A DNA stretch of 64,000 nt from positions 1 to 64,000 of the forward strand of contig JAQUOU010000012.1 of NCBI GenBank assembly GCA_028716975.1, given 5' to 3'. The notes beneath the pieces were generated by a model. That model ran no database searches and was not told the origin of the DNA. It saw nothing but the letters and a program-made list of their open reading frames with translations. A program made the position numbers and the translations under genes. Positions 57,988 through 64,000 of this stretch are shown piece by piece. Position 1 is the first letter of the stretch. Each line of letters starts with the position of its first letter. Source of the DNA: Methylobacter sp. (GTDB lineage Bacteria; Pseudomonadota; Gammaproteobacteria; Methylococcales; Methylomonadaceae).

Positions 57988-59463
57988 ATGAGCATTACTT
58001 CCTTCATTTCTTATGCGCTACGTCTCGCTACTACGGCTGGAGTTAGTCTTTTATTGCCGGCTTGCACGGTTGGGCCTGATTATCGGAAACCGGATACCAG
58101 CCTTCCAAAGGAGTGGACTTCTTCTCACGCCAAACAAAATGGAAAGGATGAAGTTGCCATCGAATTGGCTTGGTGGCGGAATTTTCATGATCCTATTTTA
58201 AATCAATTGATAGCAAAAGCCGCCCGCAGCAATCCGGATGTCAAGATTGCCGGGACGCGGATCAGCGAGGCGCGTGCCTTACGCGCTTCCGCCGATGCGG
58301 CCTTGTTTCCGATGGGCGATGTGATGGCCAGCGCTAATCGTCAACGCAATCAAATCGGTTTTCCCAGTAGCGCCCCTGTTGCTATAACAAGCGCCGTGAA
58401 AAATCCTTTCAATATTTTTAAGATTGGCTTTGATGCCAGCTGGGAGCTTGACCTGTTCGGCGGGCATCGCCGCGATGCGGAAGCCGCCGAAGCCGAGTTT
58501 GAGGCCGCCGTTCTCACACGCGACGATATTTTAATCAGCATCCTGGCGGAAGTCGCACGCACTTATGTTGAGATACGTCAGTTCCAGGCGCAATTGAGCG
58601 TGGCCCAGGACACCGTCGCTTCGGACATGAAAACTACTGCTATTACCAAACAGCGGTTTGATCTGGGCGAAACTGCCGGAATTGATCTCTCCAGGGCTGA
58701 GGCGCAGCAGCAGCACGATCAAGCACAACTGCCTTATTACAGCAATCTGCTGGCGCAGGCGGAATTCAGTCTGGATGTCTTGTTGGGCGAGCAGCCGGGA
58801 GCAGCGCATCGGCTTGTCAACCCGGTTTCAGGCATACCGGCCGGCACCAGGAAACTGCTCCTGGCGGCTCCGGCTTCGGTGATTGCCCAGCGTCCCGATA
58901 TTCGCAATGCAGAACGCAAGCTCGCCTCGGCCACGGCGCAACAAGGCGTCGCGGTTGCAAAATTCTTCCCGGATATTTCCCTGGCCGGCTTTATAGGCCT
59001 ATTTAATACCAATGCCGGGAATCTTTTGCGCGTGAGCAGTAAGTCATGGAATATGGGAGCCAACATTTTATGGCCTATTTTGAGCTTCGGCTCATTGTCG
59101 GCCAATCTTGCTGCCGCAGACGCAAGACAGCAGGAAGCGCTGGCAACCTATCAGAAGACGATTATTAGCGCGTTATCGGATGTAGAACGCGCCTTTACTG
59201 CCTATACCGAGCAGGAAAAGTACACGCAATCCCTGGAAAAAGCGACTGCTGCCGATCTTAATATCTACGAGATTGTCCTTAAGCGTTACGAAGAAGGGCT
59301 GGCATCCTTCCTGGAGGTGCTGGATGCGCAACGCAGGCTCTATGATTACCAGAATCAGTTGACTTTAGCCAAGGCGCAGACATCGCAAAATTTAATCGCT
59401 GTCTACAAAAGTTTGGGAGGCGGCTGGAAACCCGGGGCGGTATCGGGAATCCCCGTACAGTAA
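57988..59463 (+). CDS. NodT/TolC-type outer-membrane efflux lipoprotein
   Basis: The 491-residue protein has the RND/ABC outer-membrane factor layout: lipobox LLLPAC near residue 26, WTSSH and WWRNFHDPILNQLIAKAARSNPDVKIA at the mature N-terminus, and two repeats with LVNPVSGIPAGTRKLLLAAPASVIAQRPDIRNAERKL followed by ADLNIYEIVLKRYEEGLASFLEVLDAQR. It completes the exporter 52541-57528 by forming the outer-membrane duct. A MITE lies 154 bp upstream. Confidence 0.92.
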   Translation: MSITSFISYALRLATTAGVSLLLPACTVGPDYRKPDTSLPKEWTSSHAKQNGKDEVAIELAWWRNFHDPILNQLIAKAARSNPDVKIAGTRISEARALRASADAALFPMGDVMASANRQRNQIGFPSSAPVAITSAVKNPFNIFKIGFDASWELDLFGGHRRDAEAAEAEFEAAVLTRDDILISILAEVARTYVEIRQFQAQLSVAQDTVASDMKTTAITKQRFDLGETAGIDLSRAEAQQQHDQAQLPYYSNLLAQAEFSLDVLLGEQPGAAHRLVNPVSGIPAGTRKLLLAAPASVIAQRPDIRNAERKLASATAQQGVAVAKFFPDISLAGFIGLFNTNAGNLLRVSSKSWNMGANILWPILSFGSLSANLAAADARQQEALATYQKTIISALSDVERAFTAYTEQEKYTQSLEKATAADLNIYEIVLKRYEEGLASFLEVLDAQRRLYDYQNQLTLAKAQTSQNLIAVYKSLGGGWKPGAVSGIPVQ

Positions 59464-59496
59464 TATTGAGATAAGATTAATTTAACCGGAATGCTA

Positions 59497-59772
59497 AGGA
59501 AACTCTGAATAAGTTCTTCGACAAGCTTCCTTCGACCAGCAAGCTCAGGACGAACGGTTTGTGTTAATTCCGTTCGTGGTGAGCCTCATTCGACAAGCTC
59601 ATGACAGGTTTCGACTAGGCTCAGGAGAGCGGTGTCGATTCCGTTCGTGGTGAGCCCTTCGGCTACGCTCAGGAGAGCCCCTTCGATTAGACTCAGGAGA
59701 GCCTTGTCGATTCCGTTCGTGGTGAGCTGGTCGAACCATGAACAAAATCAACTTATTCAGAGCTTTCCTAAC
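59497..59772. repeat. MITE-like repeat, family 1 variant (copy E)
   Basis: The ends AAGGAAACTCTGAATAAGTT (left) and AACTTATTCAGAGCTTTCC (right) are inverted copies over about 19 bp with one or two mismatches. The 276-bp interior is made of several CCGTTCGTGGTGAGCC / CTTCGACAAGC palindrome modules. It separates the convergent NodT-like and phosphotransferase genes. Open frames through it (PFVVSWSNHE-type peptides) come from the repeat. Confidence 0.78.
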
Positions 59773-59807
59773 CTGCCCCTTAGCGGTATCGTATTGCCAT
59801 GTTCCGG

Positions 59808-60878
59808 TTATTTATTTAGCGCCTTGTGTTTCAGGCTTTCAATCACGGCTGTGATTGCAGGTTCCTGCGCCATGATGCTTTCACACAAGCGGAATTGCTC
59901 CGCAGCCCGCTGTAAGTTTTGTTCGGGGCCAGTCACTTTAAAATAGCGATTATTTTCCAGGTAGTCCGTATAAAACCGGAGGCCTAATTCAAACGGAATC
60001 AGTTGTATGGCAGGGTATAAATAATGGTAATCGTAATCTGAAAAAAATGTGCCGGCCTCGCTTAAATAATTCTTTAATAGAGCCGTGCAAATATCGAGGT
60101 CAAATTCATCAGTCTCTAAATTATGGCAGCAGGATCGCAAACAATCACCAATATCGTAATGCACTAATCCGGGTTTGACGGTATCCAGGTCAATAATGCT
60201 GACGATATTTCTGCTGTGTTTATCGAAAAGGAAATTATTCAATTTGGGATCGCCGTGAATAATCCGCATCGATAATAAACCTTGTAGTCTGGCATTTTCG
60301 AGATTATCGGCCAAATGCTGGAAGCGGGCAATAAAGTCAGCGCAATAGCGGCTTTCCAGCGCAGGAACTGGTCTGGCTGGCTGCTTTAAAATCCAATGGT
60401 AATGCTTTAAATATTCAGGGGTAATATGAAAGCCTGGCAAAGTATCATGTAAGGCCTGAGGGTTAAGATCGCTGACCAGGCGATGAAAGTGTCCTAGTGC
60501 AAATCCGGCCTGTTCAGCCTGGCTAATATTGGCTATGGACTCAAGACTTTCTGTATCGGCAATAAAGCTTAGCGCCCGCCAATAATCGCCTTTTTCATCC
60601 TGATAATAAGAGTTTTTATCTGTAGTTGGTAAAATTTCCGGAATTTGCAGCCTGATTAAGTTGCCGGCTTTTTGCTCAATATGCTGATTAAGCCTTATCA
60701 GGTTTGCCATGATTTGTTCAGGCTTGGGAAAAACGGTGTGGTTTATGCCTTGCAAAACAAATGACGAGGACCTCGTTGAAACCAGGTAAGTATCGTTTAT
60801 TAACCCATTGCCGAGCCGAGTTATTTGATTAACGGTTTTGGCAAATTGGCCGGCAATGGCAAGCAGCGCGTTCATCAA
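59808..60878 (-). CDS. Aminoglycoside phosphotransferase-fold kinase (sugar kinase NahK-like)
   Basis: The 356-residue protein has the APH fold: GNGLINDTYLVSTRSSSFVLQGIN at the N-terminus, IIHGDPKLNNFLFD (catalytic loop with Asp) and IVSIIDLDTVKPGLVHYDIGDCL (metal-binding Asp). The layout is close to N-acetylhexosamine 1-kinase (NahK) and homologues in capsule and LPS loci. The substrate is likely a small sugar or sugar-like compound and not an antibiotic, although this is inferred. Its start is 42 nt downstream of the rdgB stop on the same strand, so it is the last gene of the rph-rdgB block. Confidence 0.8.
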   Translation of the reverse strand: MMNALLAIAGQFAKTVNQITRLGNGLINDTYLVSTRSSSFVLQGINHTVFPKPEQIMANLIRLNQHIEQKAGNLIRLQIPEILPTTDKNSYYQDEKGDYWRALSFIADTESLESIANISQAEQAGFALGHFHRLVSDLNPQALHDTLPGFHITPEYLKHYHWILKQPARPVPALESRYCADFIARFQHLADNLENARLQGLLSMRIIHGDPKLNNFLFDKHSRNIVSIIDLDTVKPGLVHYDIGDCLRSCCHNLETDEFDLDICTALLKNYLSEAGTFFSDYDYHYLYPAIQLIPFELGLRFYTDYLENNRYFKVTGPEQNLQRAAEQFRLCESIMAQEPAITAVIESLKHKALNK

Positions 60879-60920
60879 AATAGTACAGTGCAGGAAAGGG
60901 CGATTAATGCCGCCATCACA

Positions 60921-61514
60921 TCAGCTTGCCCCGCTTTTAATTAATGCGGTTAGTAGTCTCAGGGCTTGGCCTCTATGGCTCAGGGAATTTTTAGCTGCCG
61001 CAGATAATTCCGCCGATGTGCAATTTTGCTCCGGCACCCAGAATACCGGATCATAGCCAAAACCGTTTGTACCGCTGGCATGATCTAAAATTCTGCCTTC
61101 CCAGACCCCTTGAGCAATCACAGGAAAAGGATCATCGGCGTGTTTCATAAACACCATGACACAAATAAAGCGCGCGCTGCGTTGTTGTTCAGGGACACCT
61201 GCAAGTTCCTGCAACAATTTTTCCAGATTTTGCTGATCACTGGAGCCAATGCCCGCATACCGGGCAGAAATCACGCCCGGAGCGCCGTTCAAGGCATCAA
61301 CGACTAAACCTGAGTCATCGGCTATAGCCGGCAAATTACAATGCAAAGCCGCGTTTCTTGCTTTTAAAATCGCATTTTCTACAAATGTAGAGCCGGTTTC
61401 TTCTACTTCCGCAACATTAAATACAGACTGGGGAACGAGAAGATAATCCGTAAGAAGCGCCTGAATTTCCTTGATCTTGCCGAGGTTGCCACTGGCCAGA
61501 ACGATGTCATGCAT
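60921..61514 (-). CDS. rdgB: dITP/XTP pyrophosphatase (Ham1/RdgB)
   Basis: The 197-residue protein has the Ham1 features: IVLASGNLGKIKEIQALL at the start, VEETGSTFVENAILKARNAA, AIADDSGLVVDALNGAPGVISARYAG (active site) and GTNGFGYDPVFWVPE, then ELSAAAKNSLSHRGQAL. It hydrolyses dITP, ITP and XTP to monophosphates, keeping them out of DNA and RNA. It follows rph with a 72-nt gap that carries a hairpin, in the common rph-rdgB order. Confidence 0.95.
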   Translation of the reverse strand: MHDIVLASGNLGKIKEIQALLTDYLLVPQSVFNVAEVEETGSTFVENAILKARNAALHCNLPAIADDSGLVVDALNGAPGVISARYAGIGSSDQQNLEKLLQELAGVPEQQRSARFICVMVFMKHADDPFPVIAQGVWEGRILDHASGTNGFGYDPVFWVPEQNCTSAELSAAAKNSLSHRGQALRLLTALIKSGAS

Positions 61515-61547
61515 GGCTATCCCTGCCCTGCACCCGTTGGGTAAATG

Positions 61548-61570
61548 CCAATCTGCTCCAGGCAGATTGG
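61548..61570. repeat. Hairpin fragment of MITE family 2 between rph and rdgB
   Basis: CCAATCTGC and GCAGATTGG (61548-61556 and 61562-61570) are perfect 9-bp arms with a 5-nt loop. The flanking GCCCTGCACCCGTTGGGTAAATG at 61526-61547 is the complement of the GTGCGGGGCAGG / GGGGTC module of the 57.5-kb element, so this seems to be a fragment of that family lodged in the rph-rdgB gap. It may also modulate the operon transcript. Confidence 0.6.
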
Positions 61571-61586
61571 TATTGCGATTTTAATG

Positions 61587-62309
61587 TCAAGCTTCGCATC
61601 CCAGCGCTATTCGCTGTTTTTCCAATAATTGCTTAATGCCGAAACCCGCTAGCTCCAGCATGGCATCCAGTTCTTCCTTTCTGAAGGCATGGCCTTCAGC
61701 CGTACCCTGAACTTCAATAAAGGCAGCGGCATCATTCATGACTACATTCATATCGGTTTCCGCGTTGCTGTCTTCAGCATAGTCCAGGTCCAGTACTGGG
61801 ATGCCGTTATAAATTCCTACCGAAACCGATGCGATTTGCCCATGCAGCGGGTTAGTTTTAATTTGTTTGCGTTTGAACATTTTTTGCGTGGCTAACGACA
61901 AGGCTACAAAACCGCCGGTAATTGAAGCTGTCCGCGTACCGCCATCCGCCTGTAATACGTCACAGTCTATAGTAATGGTATTTTCGCCTAACGCCTTTAA
62001 ATCAACCGCTGCCCGCAATGACCGGCCAATCAGCCGCTGAATTTCGAGCGTCCTTCCGCCCTGTTTGCCGTAACTGGCTTCACGTCCCATCCTGCTATGC
62101 GTTGAACGCGGCAGCATGCCGTATTCGGCAGTAATCCAACCTTCACCTTTGCCTTTAAGAAAACGGGGAACACTGTTATCAACGCTGGCGGTACAAAGTA
62201 CTCGGGTATCGCCAAACTCAACCAGGACAGAACCTTCCGCATGTTTGGTATAACCGCAGGTAAATTTTATTTCTCTTAGTTGATCAGGATTGCGTCCGCT
62301 CGGTCTCAT
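61587..62309 (-). CDS. rph: Ribonuclease PH
   Basis: The 240-residue protein starts [43 protein letters not shown] and has the RNase PH motifs [39 protein letters not shown] (phosphate-binding Arg), [23 protein letters not shown] and [19 protein letters not shown]. It trims tRNA 3' ends by phosphorolysis. It starts the rph-rdgB-phosphotransferase block on the minus strand. Confidence 0.97.
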   Translation of the reverse strand: MRPSGRNPDQLREIKFTCGYTKHAEGSVLVEFGDTRVLCTASVDNSVPRFLKGKGEGWITAEYGMLPRSTHSRMGREASYGKQGGRTLEIQRLIGRSLRAAVDLKALGENTITIDCDVLQADGGTRTASITGGFVALSLATQKMFKRKQIKTNPLHGQIASVSVGIYNGIPVLDLDYAEDSNAETDMNVVMNDAAAFIEVQGTAEGHAFRKEELDAMLELAGFGIKQLLEKQRIALGCEA

Positions 62310-62372
62310 GTCTGTTTCGCCAGAATAAAAACAGAACAGTATACCTGAACTGATAATTATACGGTTTTCGAT

Positions 62373-63281
62373 TTATGAAAAATCACTTACCGCAAGAACC
62401 TGCTGCAACTGTGCGACTGATTGCGGACGATTTTCCGGTTGCAGTTCCATTGCCCAATCGATAGCTTTTAATAAAGACTGCGGGAATTTTCGTTTAAATA
62501 CCTTAACGGCAGGTGACAGGGTGTCTTTTTTTACCCTATCCGGCGCAGGAACCGGTATCTTATATTCAAGGCAGGTACGCATACTTGCGCCCACTGCATA
62601 AATATCTGTCCACGGGCCTAATTCAGCATTCAGGTCATGCTGCTCTATGGGCGAAAAGCCGGTGGTCAAAATATTGCTTTTTTGACTTCCGCGTTGACGT
62701 GGAAAGCTCTGTATTGCGCCAAAATCCAGTAATAGAGCATCATTCCCAGGGCGTACCAGGATATTGGCGGGTTTAACATCCAGATGCACTAAGTTATGAT
62801 GATGAATATGGGCGATGCCGGTCAATAAAGAATTAAATACCCTTAAAAAAAAATCCGGAGAAATTGTCAGGATTTTGTTGTTCAAAATCTTATCCAGCGT
62901 TACCCCATAATCATAATTCATCACCATATAAACCGTGGAATTGGCTTCAAAAAAATTGATAACTTCGACAATATTGGGGTGCTTCAGGTTTGCCAGGACC
63001 TTGACTTCTTCAAAAAACAATGCTCTGCCGCGTCGAAATAAAGGCCGGGTTTCATCACTATTCGCAACGACAACATTATTCCAGGTTCTGTGAGCGAGTT
63101 TCCGCGGCAGATACTCCTTAATGGCAACCTGAACCTGATCTGCCGTCTGTCTTGCCAGGTAGACCGAACTAAACCCGCCATGCGCCAATTCCCGCTCGAT
63201 TACATACTGGTCTATAATAGTGCCGGTTTGGAGGTAGTTCCACTCTTTGGGATACGTTTCCGGATCGTAGTATTGAGCCAT
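62373..63281 (-). CDS. Ser/Thr protein kinase, cytoplasmic
   Basis: The 302-residue protein is a bare Hanks-type kinase domain. It has ELAHGGFSSVYLA (glycine loop, residues 31-43), VAIKEYLPRKLA with Lys55, HLDVKPANILV (catalytic Asp168), LLDFGAIQ (DFG at 186-188), and GFSPIEQHDLN with an activation segment. No TM or sensor domain follows, so its input must come from elsewhere. It lies between rph and yicC, divergent from the latter. Targets are unknown. AAAATGGCTC precedes the start, and there is no strong ribosome binding site. Confidence 0.88.
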   Translation of the reverse strand: MAQYYDPETYPKEWNYLQTGTIIDQYVIERELAHGGFSSVYLARQTADQVQVAIKEYLPRKLAHRTWNNVVVANSDETRPLFRRGRALFFEEVKVLANLKHPNIVEVINFFEANSTVYMVMNYDYGVTLDKILNNKILTISPDFFLRVFNSLLTGIAHIHHHNLVHLDVKPANILVRPGNDALLLDFGAIQSFPRQRGSQKSNILTTGFSPIEQHDLNAELGPWTDIYAVGASMRTCLEYKIPVPAPDRVKKDTLSPAVKVFKRKFPQSLLKAIDWAMELQPENRPQSVAQLQQVLAVSDFS

Positions 63282-63323
63282 TTTGTGATTGTCGTATTAA
63301 AGCCCTGCAAGTATAGGTGAAAA

Positions 63324-64000
63324 ATGATTAAAAGCATGACCGCATTTGCCGACAATGAGGCGGAAATTGGAAATTCAACCATTAACTGCGAATTCCGTTC
63401 GGTAAATCACCGCTACTGTGATCTCACCTTAAAATTACCTGAGCGTTTGCGTTTTATGGAGGCGGATCTCCGGTCGATCATCGCCGAAAAAATTAACCGG
63501 GGTAAGGTTGAATGTATATTAAGTTATAAAAAGCATGCAAAAGACGGACAAAATTTTATTGTAAATATCGATGCCCTAGCCACATTACTGGCCGCGACAG
63601 ATGCTATCGAACAGCAAATGCCCGGTTCCCTGGCATTTTCGGCCCTGGATGTATTGGCGTTTCCGGGAATTCAGCAGGAACCGGCTATTGACAAGGAGCA
63701 GCTTAGCCAAGGCATTACAAACCTGGTCAAGCAAACGCTCGTGCAACTGTTGGAAGTCCGGGAAAGAGAAGGTGCTCAACTTAAGCTTCTGGTCGAGGAG
63801 CGTTGCCGGAAAATGCAAGGGTATGTTCATTTAGCCGGTAAACGCATGCCGGAAGTTCTGCTGCTGTTACGTGCTAAACTAAAAGATAAAATTACTGAAC
63901 TGGCGGCTGAACCTGATTTCGACCGTCTGGAGCAGGAACTGGTTTTTATGGCTCAAAAACTGGATATTACAGAAGAACTGGATAGACTGGAAACTCATAT
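63324..64000 (+). CDS. yicC: YicC-family endoribonuclease (partial, 3' end outside window)
   Basis: ATG 63324 (AGGTGAAAA upstream) opens MIKSMTAFADNEAEIGNSTINCEFRSVNHRYCDLTLKLPERLRFME, the YicC N-terminal domain, with RGKVECILSYKK. The C-terminal part begins with AKRMPEVLLLLRAKLKDKI-like text and ends at the window edge (ELDRLETH). About 225 of the usual 290 residues are present and there is no internal stop. YicC-type proteins are endoribonucleases acting on small RNAs. It is divergent from the kinase gene. Confidence 0.92.
   Translation, partial: MIKSMTAFADNEAEIGNSTINCEFRSVNHRYCDLTLKLPERLRFMEADLRSIIAEKINRGKVECILSYKKHAKDGQNFIVNIDALATLLAATDAIEQQMPGSLAFSALDVLAFPGIQQEPAIDKEQLSQGITNLVKQTLVQLLEVREREGAQLKLLVEERCRKMQGYVHLAGKRMPEVLLLLRAKLKDKITELAAEPDFDRLEQELVFMAQKLDITEELDRLETH

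Noticed and set aside
1-64000. Sequencing error as the general cause of the frameshifts
   Set aside because: Housekeeping genes (glgC, xfp, pgi, Hsp70, ABC exporter, rph, rdgB) are uninterrupted at normal lengths. The breaks are confined to the adhesin, the eCIS genes and one small gene, so decay is the better explanation, though reads were not available.

Overview
The window looks like a chromosomal segment of a gammaproteobacterial methanotroph of the Methylococcales (a Methylobacter-type organism). This is inferred from gene content: a sigma-54-preceded flavodoxin next to a 4Fe4S LRV protein (nitrogen-fixation context), glycogen synthesis (glgC), glucose-6-phosphate isomerase beside a phosphoketolase, a carotenoid biosynthesis membrane protein, a FadL-type channel, and the rph/rdgB/yicC housekeeping block. 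Moderate GC and many short palindromic repeats between genes fit as well. No rRNA, tRNA or CRISPR array was seen.

Layout. Positions 1-5828 hold a decayed giant surface protein read on the minus strand (DUF4347 head, Ig/cadherin-like repeats, autotransporter-type beta-strand repeats). It carries five separate indels, and its 3' end is cut by an insertion sequence whose zinc-ribbon transposase runs off the left edge. From 5.9 to 12.0 kb come repeat-rich spacers, a frameshifted small gene, the flavodoxin/LRV pair, a retropepsin-like protease, an outer-membrane protein and a DUF1345 protein. From 12.0 to 18.8 kb lie a CotH-kinase pair, two esterases in an overlapping operon, and an RHH regulator followed by a PHB-depolymerase-like esterase. 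From 19 to 33.5 kb are metabolic and signalling genes: glgC, a TauE-type exporter, MlaC, pgi, xfp, a carotenoid gene, FadL, a PAS-GGDEF-EAL protein and HU.

From 34.1 to 41.9 kb is the most unusual region. It starts with the remains of an extracellular contractile injection system (eCIS): an intact DUF4255/Pvc16-type cap gene, a broken unknown gene, and a sheath gene with two frameshifts and no C-terminal domain. A convergent three-gene operon follows, encoding an LprI-like lysozyme inhibitor, a GH46-like glycan hydrolase, and a DUF4157 (eCIS-core) protein with a nuclease-like C-terminus. Facing away from that operon is a two-gene module of a DUF4231 (SLATT-type) two-TM protein and a TIR protein with about six TM segments, a candidate NAD-consuming/membrane defence system.

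From 42 to 49.5 kb are a yeast-type cytosine deaminase, YebC, and an accessory Hsp70 operon (large helical TPR-like protein, degenerate J protein, GrpE, DnaK-like, zinc ribbon), most of it with 4-nt overlaps. From 49.9 to 59.5 kb are small membrane and lipoprotein genes and a YbhGFSR-type ABC exporter with its own TolC/NodT-type outer-membrane factor. The right end holds a sugar-kinase-like phosphotransferase, rdgB, rph, a Ser/Thr kinase and the start of yicC.

Repeats: at least two MITE-like families are scattered between genes. Family 1 has GGGAA-type ends, often next to TTA. Family 2 has CTACTTTGTCAGATTA ends. A third set of palindromes has locus-specific inverted arms and a shared CAACTGCGGTTTTTAGG tail. 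Frameshifts cluster in the adhesin, the eCIS genes and one small gene, while the metabolic genes are intact at family length, which argues for genuine gene decay rather than poor sequence quality.
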